A DNA stretch of 64,000 nucleotides from Linum tenue (lineage: Eukaryota > Streptophyta > Magnoliopsida > Malpighiales > Linaceae), in assembly GCA_946122785.1 (NCBI GenBank), contig CAMGYJ010000007.1:4170909-4234908 (forward strand), in the 5' to 3' direction. Shown here piece by piece: positions 1 through 11,660 of the stretch. A model generated the notes under the pieces. The model searched no databases. It saw nothing but the letters and a program-made list of their open reading frames with translations, and was not told the origin of the DNA. The first letter of the stretch is position 1; each line of letters starts with the position of its first letter. The translations under genes were made by a program, and so were the position numbers.

Positions 1-155
1 TAAGATGCTTCAACCAAAGCTTAACAATTGTTAATACTCTTTCCTGCTTCCAGAGAAGGGCCCCAGAATAGGATCTTGTTTGTCTCCAATAAGATCACCA
101 TTTTCTTTGACTACTAGATAGCACTAGCTTACTAAAATGTCGGATTTATTTTCAG

Positions 156-1073
156 GTTTGTACTCTACCTTTCGGCTTTGTGCGAGGATGGTGCTGAAGG
201 GAAGAAGCTGCTGAATGGAGCCATGAGTGCGTTGCTAGCTTTCCCTGATTGTTCCAAGTCTGATTCCGTTGTTCATGATGAAAATGTTAGCCAGACAGTT
301 GGTTCCGAGGAAGGCAAACCGGCACTGCTTTGGAGTGCATTGTATGTTCAGGAGCTGCAACCTATGGTATACTTCTCTTCCTCTGTTCAATAATTTTCTT
401 GGTCAAGTGAAATAAACGAGCATTCAAATCACTAATTTCCCTATGCTTCTTCATATCAACAGTAGGTCGGGCAAGTGTTCCATTTCCTCCTTTTCCCCTC
501 AAACTAAGGACTAAATATCTGGTTGAATTTGGTCTTAGCATCCCTGTTTTATATCTGATGTTCCACTATTTGACTGGCTTAGTAGACGTAGTGAAATGAT
601 TGAGGGTCAACCCATGAAACGAGGAATTGTACCGGAATATCATCTCTGACTGTAATCGATGGAATTTGCTTCCAGTTGATAGATGTACACAATTATCCCA
701 GTTGTTCATTTGCTTGTCTGTGAATGATTATGTTCCAGGGACAATCCGATTTCATCACTTCCACGCCCACCCCCGATGGAGATCTGGACTACAGTTCACT
801 TTTCGATGCTACACTAGAGGTATTTAGTAGTTTTCTTTTCAATAAGGGATGAGCAATGCTATATGCGGTAGATGTATAAGCTGCAGAGTTATGTGAAAGC
901 ATATCTTCCATGAACCATGAACCAATACAATGTTCTTTCCATTCTGGCGACGAGAATCTGATCCCAGTACTCTTTTCCCTCGACAGCTGTTTCAAACAAT
1001 GTATCCAAACACCGATGTTTTTCCAGAGACGAGCTCATCCGAGGAGCATGGTGGAGAGAATCTGGAGAGTTGA
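156..1073 (+). CDS. REP: Rab escort protein (REP), C-terminal exons only
   Basis: Three exons are visible: 156-366, 739-819 and 987-1073, ending in TGA; the 5' part lies before the window. The reading frame gives VLYLSALCEDGAEGKKLL, then LLWSALYVQELQPM, ITSTPTPDGDLDYSSLF and LFQTMYPNTDVFPE, closing with an acidic Ser/Glu tail. These short blocks match the C-terminus of plant Rab escort proteins, relatives of RabGDI. REP presents newly made Rab GTPases to Rab geranylgeranyl transferase in the cytosol. Splice sites are AG/GT at all visible junctions and the frame is kept (exon 1 begins with one base of a split codon). A RabGDI is less likely because GDIs lack this tail. Nothing looks broken. 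The enzyme-binding core cannot be judged because it is outside the window. Confidence 0.85.
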
Positions 1074-1355
1074 AATCCAAAGGCAGTCCCAATTCCTTCT
1101 TTTCTGGTGTTGTGAATATATGTTTTGATTGTCTCATGATTGGTAATCTTCGCTTGAATAGTTTGTTGTAACTTAAGCTCGGCACTGGAAGGCATGGGCT
1201 GGCTGTTGTAATCTTGTTAAAACAGAATCTAGTGCAGAGAACTGAACCTAGTGTGGTTTCCGGCTTTCCGCTGGAGGGTCTGTTGATGACTTGAGGAAAG
1301 TCTAATGGAGAGAACTGCAACGAGTCAATTTGAATTATTTGTCCCTACCCATGAC

Positions 1356-1553
1356 CAATGTAGTCAAATGCGAGTTTCTACGTAGAAAAGTTTTGGTGAT
1401 CTAGAAGCGCAAAATCGTAAGTTTTTAAGTTTTAAAGCGGAGTTTTTAACTACATAAGTTGTAAAAACTAAGATTTTGTGTTGAAGCGTTTAGTGACCTA
1501 GAAACGTAAAATCGTAAGTTTTTAAGTTTTAAAGCACGATTTTGACTACACTA
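1356..1553. mobile_element. hAT-like MITE, 198 bp, with 8-bp target-site duplication
   Basis: The element is flanked by CCCATGAC at 1348-1355 and 1554-1561. Its ends are CAATGTAGTC and the inverse of TAGTGTAGTC. It contains two direct copies of a segment with AAAATCGTAAGTTTTTAAG (about 1409 and 1507). The 8-bp duplication and short terminal repeats are typical of hAT non-autonomous elements. The ends resemble those of the longer element at 41231-42069. It has no coding capacity. Confidence 0.75.
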
Positions 1554-1561
1554 CCCATGAC

Positions 1562-2125
1562 AATTGTAATTACCTCAAAACGAGTCAATTCAAAATTTCT
1601 CAAGGTAAATGCTCCGTTCAAATTTCACTCTACTAAATGAGTCAATTTGCCCCAATTGTATTAAAACGAGACACTTGGGTCAAATTAATCCATTAGAATT
1701 TTCATCCACATCATAGTAAAATGGTGGACACATGGCTGAAATTTTCTCTGGAATCAGACCAAAAATAAAAAAGATAAAAGTATGAAAGATTCGCATCGTC
1801 CTCCAAAATTAAAATTGCGAGATTTTTTTTTTGTCAAAGATATTTATAGAAGGGAACAACTATATGGATGTTTTTTCAGGCAATCGTAATAATAAATATA
1901 AGAGGAAGGAATGACGGTCGACAAATAATCGAACCATGAATAATAGAGTCTTTTTCGTCACGCAACGAACAATTCTTTATACCTGTACGACATGAACAAT
2001 AACCATAACTTCTACTCAATAAAAATGAAAATCATAGAACTAATGCGGAAATTGAAACAGAGAAACAATTCCTTACAATTTGACAAGAAGAATCACATAC
2101 AAAATTAACTAACTAACTAACAAAC
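1562..2125. other. Intergenic DNA, possible old MITE debris
   Basis: There is no credible ORF. The stretch around 1570-1690 repeats phrases such as CGAGTCAATT and AAAACGAGACA that also occur in the Harbinger-type MITE at 49277-49545, so it may be a decayed relative into which the 198-bp hAT MITE inserted. The rest is featureless AT-rich DNA. Confidence 0.4.
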
Positions 2126-2142
2126 AAGTGATCTCCAATAGG

Positions 2143-3005
2143 TATTAGCCTCTAGCCCATTCCTCGCAGAGCTCCTAGCCCTTCGCGACTCTTTACGTTG
2201 GTGTCTGACTCACTCATTCACTAATGTTTTGTTTTGTGTGGCTGCTTGCAGGTGATCGTCTGGATGATCAACGCGAGGGATTTGTCGCACGCAGTGGGCG
2301 GAGCTCTCCTGCAAGATATTCAGGTGTTGCAGGCTTCTTTCCTTCGTACAATGTTCCATTTCGCTTCCCGTAGGTATAACAGGGCTGCCCATATCGTGGC
2401 AAGACAAGCCCTTGGAGCGATAGTGCAGACACTTGACGAACATCGTGTTTTATTTAATTTTTCTAGCCTGATCTTAGGAGACCTTGCATATTGTCTAGGA
2501 GTGGCAATGAGGCCGGTCCGGGCCGAGTATCTCGATACCCATACCCGCCCCATGGCAGATCGGGTCCAGGTCGGGTAATTTATCATGGGGCGCGGGTCGG
2601 GGCAGGTCGACCCAATGGGTATATAATTTATGTGAAAAACTTTAATAATATTCATTATTTTCATTAAAAGACCAAGAAATAAACCATAATATGATAAAAT
2701 GTAGTTAAAGTATTGAAGAAATTGAGATTTTCACTTATTTACAACTTTATTATAGCTAAAATATGAGTTAATATGAAGAAAATTCTAAGTAATTTGATTA
2801 AGATTACATGTAATTTAGGCAAGAATGGGTCGAGAATGGAGCGGGTCAGGGCAGGTCGGGTCAACGAAAGGTACCCATGCCCGTCCCTCTACAAAACAGG
2901 CCAAACAGGTCGGGTAAAACGGGTCAAGTCGAAATTTCCATCCCTAATATTGTCGTATCTTTGCTGCTTCCCTCTCGGATAACTATGACAAAAAAAAGAA
3001 GAAAA
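2143..3005 (+). mobile_element. 5'-truncated LINE (non-LTR retrotransposon) with RNase H remnant and 17-bp TSD
   Basis: The flanks AAGTGATCTCCAATAGG (2126-2142) and AAGTGATCCCCAATAGG (3006-3022) differ at one base and are the target-site duplication. The element ends in an A-rich tail (about 2990-3005). Before the nested insertion, one frame reads CLQVIVWMINARDLSHAVGG and then RYNRAAHIVARQAL, the C-terminal half of the RNase H domain found in plant LINE polyproteins. Truncation at the 5' end, a terminal poly(A) and a long TSD are hallmarks of target-primed reverse transcription. A hAT MITE (2496-2946) interrupts it. It is dead as an element. Confidence 0.85.
2496..2946. mobile_element. hAT-like MITE, 451 bp, nested inside the LINE, 8-bp TSD
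   Basis: ATATTGTC at 2488-2495 and 2947-2954 is an exact 8-bp duplication. The termini are TAGGAGTGGCAAT and the inverse of TAGGGATGGAAAT (10 of 13 positions agree). The body is rich in GGGTCGGG/GGTCGGGT motifs near both ends and AT-rich in the middle, without an ORF. Removing it and one TSD restores a continuous LINE 3' end, so it is younger than the LINE. Confidence 0.85.
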
Positions 3006-3345
3006 AAGTGATCCCCAATAGGACCAAGAGCTTAGCACATGCAAAATTAAAAAAGAAAATTCATTGATTGTAAACTGGGCCGAACACTAAAACGGGCTGA
3101 ACACTCTTCATATCTGCCAAACTAGACATAAGGACGCCTAACTAGGCCCACGAAGCCCACGAGGTTGGACCAGGAGCCGCCTGCAAAAGGAAAAAAGGAT
3201 TAGGGTTTACATAGAATCATTTTCCGGGACCGGGTATGAAAAGGAAAAAAGACAAGTGATGACAAGACAGGAAGGAAAAGAATAGGGTTTAAGTGTGCGT
3301 TTCGTTTCTTTCTCAATTCCCAGTCTTAATTTTTTTCACGCTGCT

Positions 3346-3465
3346 CTGGCGCGTAACAACACTCTCTCCGCCATCTTCAAGACCTGCCGGAGCAGCTTGT
3401 TCGCTTCCACCTCCGCTTCATCGTTTCCCCGGCCCGTCCACCTGCGTTCAATCTCCGCCGCCATG
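3346..3465 (+). other. VALRS: In-frame presequence-like extension of ValRS starting at a CUG
   Basis: The frame of the first ATG (3463) stays open upstream to a TAG at 3283 with no other ATG. It contains GTG at 3295 and CTG at 3346. The CTG has G at -3 and G at +4, a strong initiation context. Starting there gives about 39 residues with several Arg, many Ser/Ala/Leu and no Asp or Glu (for example FKTCRSSLFASTSASSFPR), as in mitochondrial or chloroplast targeting peptides. Plant aminoacyl-tRNA synthetases are often dual-targeted from one gene through alternative starts. Non-AUG initiation here is inference. Confidence 0.6.
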
Positions 3466-6400
3466 GTGCTCTATCTTCTTCCTTCGTTTCTGTTTTTTTC
3501 CTTCCCCTCTGCAGTTCCGTACTTGCTTGCCCTTATGAATCACTGAAACAAGCAATTATTATGGAATGAGTGCAGTCAGGAGTCGAAGAGAAGGCTGAGA
3601 CTCCTGAACGCAAGAAGAAGAATGAAGAAAAGGTTTAGCTCTCTATTCATTCCTCGCAGCTTAATTTTCCCACTCGGTTCAGTTAATGTAGATTGCTTTG
3701 CTGTTTCTCATCTCGTACTGTTATTAGGCTAAGGAGAAGGAACTAAAGAAGCAAAAGGCTGCCGAGAAGGAGGCTGCTCGTAAGCTGGCGGTGAGAATTT
3801 GCCTTCTTTCTTACTTCTCAGTTTCTTTGTTTCATGGCTTCGAAGGGCAGAGGGGCCAATTGTTTATTACCGTTTGTTTCCTGATGATTTTACAATCAGG
3901 CACAAGAAGGACCCGATGCTGCTAAAAAGAGTGCTGCTAAGAAGGCTGCAAAGCGAAATGCTGGCGGCGACGAGAACCCGGAGGATTTTGTCGACCCGGA
4001 GACGAATCCTGGTGAGAAGAAAAAGCTTTCTGCTAAAATGGCAAAACAGTATAACCCGACTGCAGTTGAGAAATCGTAAGTCTTGGGCATTTTTGTTTTG
4101 CTTGATGGGCGTGATGAGTTCAGGGCCCTTACGCCTTATTTTCCGGTGAACTTTTAGATGGTATCCTTGGTGGGAAAAAGAGGGCTACTTTGTGGCGGAT
4201 GCTAAGAGCACCAAACCGCCATTTGTCATCGTAAGTTCTGTTGCTCCTCGATTGCCTTTTACTGACATTTTTGGATGATGATTACAAACCATTGCCTGTT
4301 TTAGAAATTTAATGGACATAGATTGCTGGCTTCATGATGTGACAGTAGGCTTTGGGCACAATGTGTATGCAGATGGATTCTGGAATATAGTTGAGTGTGG
4401 TTGTTATGGAGTCTAAATTTTCGCTATGTTAACAACTATATGGCCATATGGGTGAATTTTGACCAGTATTGTTATAACTTGTCCAGGAGAATCATAAAAA
4501 AGAAAAGGAATATATAATATGAGCCAGAGTATAATTCTGGCCACTTACTATGTTAGGAATGATTAAGCTGGGGTTGATATGGTATTCTTCAGTTGTGCAT
4601 TGGACACTTGCTGAGATTGAAATGCATTGAAGTTTAGAAGTGCAAACTTGGATGTAAAGTTGGCTCAATCAAAAGCTAGTGTAGAATATGGTGGACTAGA
4701 AAGAGTATCAGTGAGCCCTGAACTTTTGCTTTTCAAATTTCTCGGTTTGTTCAACAAGCAGCACCAATTCCATTCTGCTCCATTATCAAATTTGATTGAT
4801 TAAACCTATGGTTATTCTGTGTGATGCTCAGAGTTTGAATAACATTTGCTTATTGCTTTATTCCTGGTTTTATACTCTATATTCTACCGTTCAAAAGAAA
4901 AATAGATCGAAAATGGAGATACTATATTCTTCAGTGCTCTGTACCCCCTTGCTCCTTCAACTTTTCAGTCCTCGGAAATGACTCTGCAGGGTTAATATTG
5001 TTTGTGCACATTCTGCAGGTTCTTCCACCTCCAAATGTAACTGGGGCCCTACACATTGGCCATGCACTTACTGCTGCCATAGAGGTTGACTTATGTTTGT
5101 CATATTTGTTTCTTGTTCTTTTTTGTATATAATTTATGTTATTAAGTGGCAGATTGGCATATGCAGGATCTAATCATTCGCTGGAAGAGAATGTCCGGTT
5201 ATAATGCCTTATGGGTGCCTGGTGTGGACCATGCTGGGATAGCTACACAGGTTACCGTTATATAATTACATTGGGCAAAATTCTGATAAAATTAATTTTT
5301 TTGAATGTCTCTTTCTGTTCATTCACGATTGTTCCCATTTGTCCTCCATCTGTGAAAACCTCTAGATCAATTTGGTAGTTGAAGCATGTGTTTTTATTGA
5401 CTGAAGGGTTTAATTTGATTTCCTGTATTATCCTTAGTTGGTACCATTCCACATCTGAATCATAGAGCCATGTCTTATGTGCAAGAATTACTGTGCAAGA
5501 ATCTTGTGCCACTGGTTATTCATTTTTGTTGTTAATAGTGGTGCACCTGTATTCTTATGTAATGATATTGAGAGCGATGGGAAGGTATTCAAAGCTGGGG
5601 AGGTGCTGTTTCTGCATGAAATCTGCACAGTTATATCTGGGATTTATGACAATGAGATGAAGTAACATGAGGTTCTGTACATGATATATCATGAGAAACA
5701 TCTAGTTCTGTGACTGGGTACTAACAGAAATGTCTGAATGGCCTTTGCAGGTTGTTGTAGAGAAGAAGTTAATGCGTGAACGCCATCTAACTAGGCATGA
5801 TATTGGTCGTGAGCAATTTGTAGCTGAGGTCAGTTCAACCATCAATGTTTTACTATTTGGTCTCGAAGTGAGAAATTTACAGTTAATCTTCCTTTCGTGG
5901 TTGTTTTTTCTTTTCCCTAGGTTTGGAAATGGAAGGAGGAATATGGTGGTACAATACTGAGACAGTTGCGAAGGTTGGGTGCTTCTCTTGACTGGTCCCG
6001 TGAGGTAAAAGCTTCAAGTTCTATCTTAGGGCTTGGCTATGGATGATATGTCACTATTTTTTTTGCTAGTAACTGTTCGCTTCACTTGTGATGTTACTTC
6101 ATGTTCCTGTATTGCAGTGTTTCACAATGGATGAGAAAAGATCAAGGGCTATCACAGAGGAGTTTGTTAGGTTATACGAAGAAGGTCTTATCTATAGGTA
6201 TGAAATGATTGATGCCGAACGACTTTAACACGTGACAATCATATTTCTGTCTAGAAGATGCTCTGCTTTTCCAACCAACTGTCATCCACTAAGGATGACA
6301 ATGAATCTGATGCAAAATGAATGACTAAGTTCCCCAGATATAGTATTCAGAGTATCTGTTTAATTTGAAGATGCCTGCTTATTGTTGTGAAGTGAATAAG

Positions 6401-9400
6401 TGAGATATGGAATTTCACATATCTAGGTCATTCAATGATTGTCTTCATGTACTGTCTTTTGTTGCAAGATGGGAAATTGTGCAATCACCAGCTGGTGAAA
6501 CATAAATGAAAGAATAAATTCATTTGACTGAGTTGACACTGACTGTCTTGCTTGTGCAGGGATCTTCGGCTAGTGAACTGGGATTGCACGTTGCGAACAG
6601 CAATATCTGATATTGAGGTAAGCTGTTACTTTCTTTCTTTCTTTCTTTCTTTGATTCTTTTCTTATTCTGACGTCAAAGCTACTTGTATTCTGTGTCTGT
6701 AGGTAGATTATATGGACATCAAGGAAAGAACAAAGTTGAAGGTCCCAGGTTATGAAAAAGAGGCTGAATTTGGTTTATTGACCTTATTTGCTTATCCATT
6801 GGAGGGAGAGCTAGGTGAAATAGTAGTTGCCACTACCAGGGTGGAAACAATGCTTGGTGACACTGCTATTGCTATTCATCCCGACGACAAGAGATACATC
6901 CATCTGCATGGAAAATTTGCAGTACATCCATTTAATGGAAGAAAGATTCCTATAATATGTGATAAAGAAATTGTAGATCCCACTTTCGGGACTGGTGCTG
7001 TAAAGGTAACTCTGCATATCTTCTTTTTAAATGGTCCCACTCATTAACATGTCAATAACTTCTGGTGGTCTTGTTCTTCTTTCTTCTCAGATTACTCCAG
7101 CCCATGATCCCAATGATTTTAAGGTTGGGAAGGCCCATAATCTAGAATTTATAAATATATTTACGGATGATGGTAAGATCAACAGCAACGGGGGTTCAGA
7201 GTTTACTGGGATGCCACGGTTCAAGGCCCGTGAAGCAGTGACTAATGCCTTGCGAGAGAAGGTAGAGCAATTCTCTTGTCCTCTCTTGGTTTAACTTATT
7301 TTGTGGTTGTTGAAGTGGAATCCATTTTCTACTTTCGTCTGTTATATTTTGTGGTACAAACTCTCTAGTTCTTAAAACATACAACTATTCCACCTGCTGG
7401 CACAAAGGTCTGTAATTCACGGCCCTTGTAAGGTACAATTTTGTGTTTCTAGTACCTTGTGAGTGTGGTCTCTGCCTAGGGTTCGGTGCATTGCATGTGA
7501 TCAGCCCAGACTCTTGTTATGCGCTTTGTTTTGGATTTTCCATACTTTTTTTTTTGTCACCGCTTGATTGTAGTATTGATGACTAACTTCATTGGTATTT
7601 GTAGGGATTGTACAGAGGTGCCAAAAATAATGAGATGCGTCTTGGCCTCTGTTCAAGAAGTAATGATGTTGTTGAGCCAATGATAAAGCCTCAATGGTTT
7701 GTTAACTGTGCTAGTATGGCTAAGCAGGCCCTTGATGCAGCAACAGAGGGTGAAACTCCAAAGCTTCAGTTTATTCCAAAACAATATTTGGCTGAATGGA
7801 AAAGGTTCTCTTCTCCTTCCTTGTGGGGATCAATTGATTGAAATAAATGATTCTCTGCTCAGTGCTAAATAGTTTCTGCCTCCTAGCCCACACACTTCAC
7901 GGCCAAACCTATCTCTGCGTGTTAGTTAATGTAGTTTAGTTTTCAAGTGTTCTATGATGACCCAACTGTCGTTGATTGGTTGGAATTTAATTGCGCGAAA
8001 TAATGTGGTTCACATAAAACGGGATTGATTTGAATATTTGGTACTTTGAGCTGTGGACATTTTCTTACTAAGTTGATCAAGTGCTAAGTTTGTGTTTATT
8101 ACTGGAAAACTAAGATTTTTAATTACTTGTGGCATAGTTTGTAGCTTCCCTATTTACATTTCTGCGTTTGCATGAGCAAATGTTGCAGATGGCTTGAAAA
8201 CATTCGCGATTGGTGCATCTCAAGGCAGCTTTGGTGGGGTCATCGTATTCCTGCATGGTATGTTACTCTTGAAGACGATGAAATGAAAGAACTTGGTGCC
8301 TATAATGACCACTGGGTGGTTGGAAGAAATGAGGATGAAGCTTTGGAACTGGCTAAGAAAAGATTTGCTGGCAAGAAGTTCAGGATGAATCAAGATCCTG
8401 ATGTGCTGGATACATGGTTCTCGTCCGGATTGTTCCCACTGTCTGTTTTAGGATGGCCTGACGAGACAGACGACTTGAAAGCATTTTATCCTACTTCAGT
8501 TCTTGAAACTGGGCATGACATTTTGTTCTTTTGGGTTGCACGGATGGTGATGCTAGGCATGAAACTAGGAGGTGACTTACCTTTCTCTAAGGTAAGTTAT
8601 CTACTTATAACTGACAACTGCATTCAGAGTCATCAGAAGAAAAGTCGAAAAAAACGACCTTGGGTCTACTTGCTGCAAGTATTATTTGAAAATTTTGGTT
8701 AATGGATTCATTTTTTATATGCAGGTGTACTTGCATCCTATGATTCGTGATGCACATGGCCGCAAGATGTCCAAATCTCTTGGAAATGTTGTTGACCCAC
8801 TGGAAGTAATAAATGGGATAAGCCTTCAGGGACTTCACAAGAGACTTGAGGAGGGGAACTTGGATCAAAACGTGCTGGCCACTGCCAAAGAGGGCCAGAA
8901 GAAAGATTTCCCTGATGGTATTTCTGAATGTGGTGCAGATGCATTACGCTTTGCGCTTGTTTCATACACAGCTCAGGTTCTTGCCTCTGTTTTTCATCAG
9001 CTTGTTTTTTTTATCTTTGAGTAAGTTCCCTCTATTCTGACCACTTTTGCTGATCCTATTTCACATTTTCGAAATTTCAGTCCGATAAGATAAATTTGGA
9101 CATTCAGAGAGTGGTTGGATATCGTCAGTGGTGCAATAAGCTTTGGAATGCTGTTAGATTTGCAATGGGCAAACTTGATGCAGATTACACCCCACCTTTA
9201 ACTATAGCTTACGAGACCTTGCCCTTTAGCTGCAAGTGGATTCTCACAGTCCTTAACAAGGCGATATCAAAAACTGTGACTGCAATGGATGCATATGAGT
9301 TTTCTGATGCTTCCAGCGAAGTCTTTTCATGGTGGCAGTATGAGTTCTGTGATGTTTTCATTGAAGCAATTAAACCTTACTTTGCTGGCAACAGTTCATC

Positions 9401-11117
9401 ATTTACCTTGGAACGAAGTGCGGCACAGGACACTCTCTGGGTATGCTTGGACAATGGCTTGCGGCTACTGCATCCATTTATGCCATTCGTTACTGAAGAA
9501 TTGTGGCAACGCCTTCCTTCAGCTAGCAGCCATGCAAAGAAAGACTCCATTATGGTAGCAGACTACCCATCACCAGTAGAGGTAATGACTTGTGGCAATT
9601 TAGGAAAGCTTTCTGCTTTCTGACAGCTGACGATGGCTTTCGTGTGCTGACAACTCTTGTTGTCAATTCCTTTATGCGACATTCACTATACTCGGATCAC
9701 TTTGATCCAAGTCCCTGAAGAGTGGTGACAACTACTGTAGATCTTTATGTATCTCAAGCTTGAGTTTGTTTCTTAATTGTGGACTTTTCTTAATTCTTTT
9801 CGGTATGTAGGTTTGGAACAATATATTGGTGGAAAATGAAATGGAGCTAGCTCAATCAACTTGGAAAAGTCTAAGATCGCTACGAGTTGCGGTGCTTGGA
9901 AAGCAAACAAATGACAGGCAAGACTTTGTTGTTTCAAATAATTCACGCATCCATTCTCTTTCGCTGTGTCACTTGCTCACTTGCAATTTCATACTAGTAA
10001 TATCTCTCTGCTTGTCAAAGTGATCGAGCACTCTGAAACCAAAATACCAGCATGAGAAAGGACCTTACTTTTAATGTTTTAATGCCTATTTTTGCATTGT
10101 GTCTTAATGACTCTACTCTTTGGTGCAATTTCTTTACTCAGATTACCAGCTTTTGCATTTTGCCAAAGTGAAGCAGTTGCAGCAATTATTAGAGGCCGTG
10201 AGTTGGAGATTTTAACCCTTGGAAGCTTATCATCCTTAAAGGTATGATGATCTGTATTTGGAGAAATTAAGTTCTAGAATCGGGACAGATATTTTTTGCT
10301 TGTCGTAGTTCATAGAAGTTTGTTGTTGGTTTTTTTAATTTGGAACTTGGTTCTGTGGCCTGCAAATTACTAATAGCATCAAGTGGGTGCCGACTTCTAG
10401 CCCAATCTAAAAGCAAAGACAGTAGTTCAAATTGTACCTCTATTCCCCAGTATTTTGAAATAAACGAAGCTTCATTTTTTCTTGAGAAAGTCTTTGTGCG
10501 GCGACCATGTTTCTAATAGTAACATTATTCACAGGTCCTAGTGAGCGGGATAGATGCTCCTCCCGCTGGATGTGCTTTCGAGACTGTCAATGAGAACCTT
10601 AAAGTGTATCTCAAGGCAGAAGGGAAGGTTGATGTAGCAGCAGAGCGCAAGAAGATCAGAAGTAAAATCGATGAAATACAGAAGTGAGTTACCTCTGCTC
10701 AGTCACTTGTAATATGCATGAGCTTGCCTGATATATCTATGTATGGTCTTTGTCCTTGGGTTCTCTTTTCGTTGTAACATGACTGTCTTAATTACTATCC
10801 ATGTCTTGTTGTGTGCGCATTCTGGCTGAGCAATTATAGGTTGTGCACTATATGGCTGGTTACCTCATCTCGCTTTAAGGCATTCTAACCACTTTTCCCC
10901 CCTCAGCCCTTATTGACCACCTGGTTTGTTGTTCATTTTCCGCAGGCAACAGGAGAAACTGGAGAAGAACATGAGCACCACCGGGTACAAGGAGAAAGTA
11001 CCGCGTCATAAACAGGACGAGGATACTGAGAAGCTGAATAAGCTCATTCAGCAGTTGGAATTCTTAAAGCTAGATAGTGCACGATTAGAAGCTGAGAATG
11101 GTGCTCCAAGGCAGTAA
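3463..11117 (+). CDS. VALRS: Valyl-tRNA synthetase, class I, 21 exons
   Basis: The protein (1059 aa from ATG 3463) charges tRNA-Val. Coding exons: 3463-3465, 3576-3632, 3728-3790, 3900-4075, 4158-4230, 5019-5084, 5167-5250, 5751-5828, 5921-6004, 6118-6197, 6560-6617, 6703-7005, 7091-7261, 7605-7804, 8189-8591, 8725-8976, 9081-9581, 9811-9917, 10142-10241, 10535-10683, 10946-11117. In order it shows a Lys/Glu/Ala-rich N-terminal segment, the ATP-site signature HIGH (about 136-139) after [11 protein letters not shown], the CP1 editing domain with [10 protein letters not shown] (about 318-327), [18 protein letters not shown] (about 647-651), an anticodon-binding region with [12 protein letters not shown], and a C-terminal tRNA-binding coiled coil. 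The length is normal for plant ValRS. The first coding exon supplies only the initiator Met, and a presequence-like extension is open upstream. Intron 18 begins with GC. The final exons converge on COX15. Confidence 0.96.
6630..6652. repeat. (TTTC)n microsatellite
   Basis: A short TTTC run lies in a ValRS intron. Confidence 0.8.
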
Positions 11118-11660
11118 ACACAACAAATGTAGCAGAAAGCCCCTATTGCCATTGTTATTAACTTGGAATTCAATGCATACAGGCTGACGAACGAGCCAGT
11201 TCCGTATTCTTTTGGTTCTCTCCCAAAATTGTTTTGATGATCTTGCCTTGCCTAATTTATTCGGTCACGAGTTTCATTTCTGAGAATATTTTTGTAGTAG
11301 GTTTGAGTCTGATGTAATCCTTACTATGCAATTCAATACATGGATTTAGAATTTGGTTCTCTCTGCTGCTGTTGGATCAATGGGCGGGTCGTCTAAGATC
11401 GACCTGGAGGTTAAAAATTGAAAATGTCAAGCTCAGGAGCGTAAGGACTTGATTCAATCTGTATCATTCTGTAATACTCATCGTGATACTACATAGTACA
11501 TCCTTCAAATTGCAAAATCCGCCAAAAAGAAACAAGCCAAGGAATGTGGCCTTCAATGTGTAACTCTTAACCAAAGAAGTCAAAATCCCATGACAATAAT
11601 GTATAGTATGCACCTAAGGATCTAAATATATTCACCACTACAACCCTTTTAAATGCTTAA
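11118..11660. other. Shared 3' intergenic region of convergent ValRS and COX15
   Basis: About 540 bp lie between the two stop codons and should hold both 3' UTRs. I see no ORF, repeat or RNA gene in it. Confidence 0.7.
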
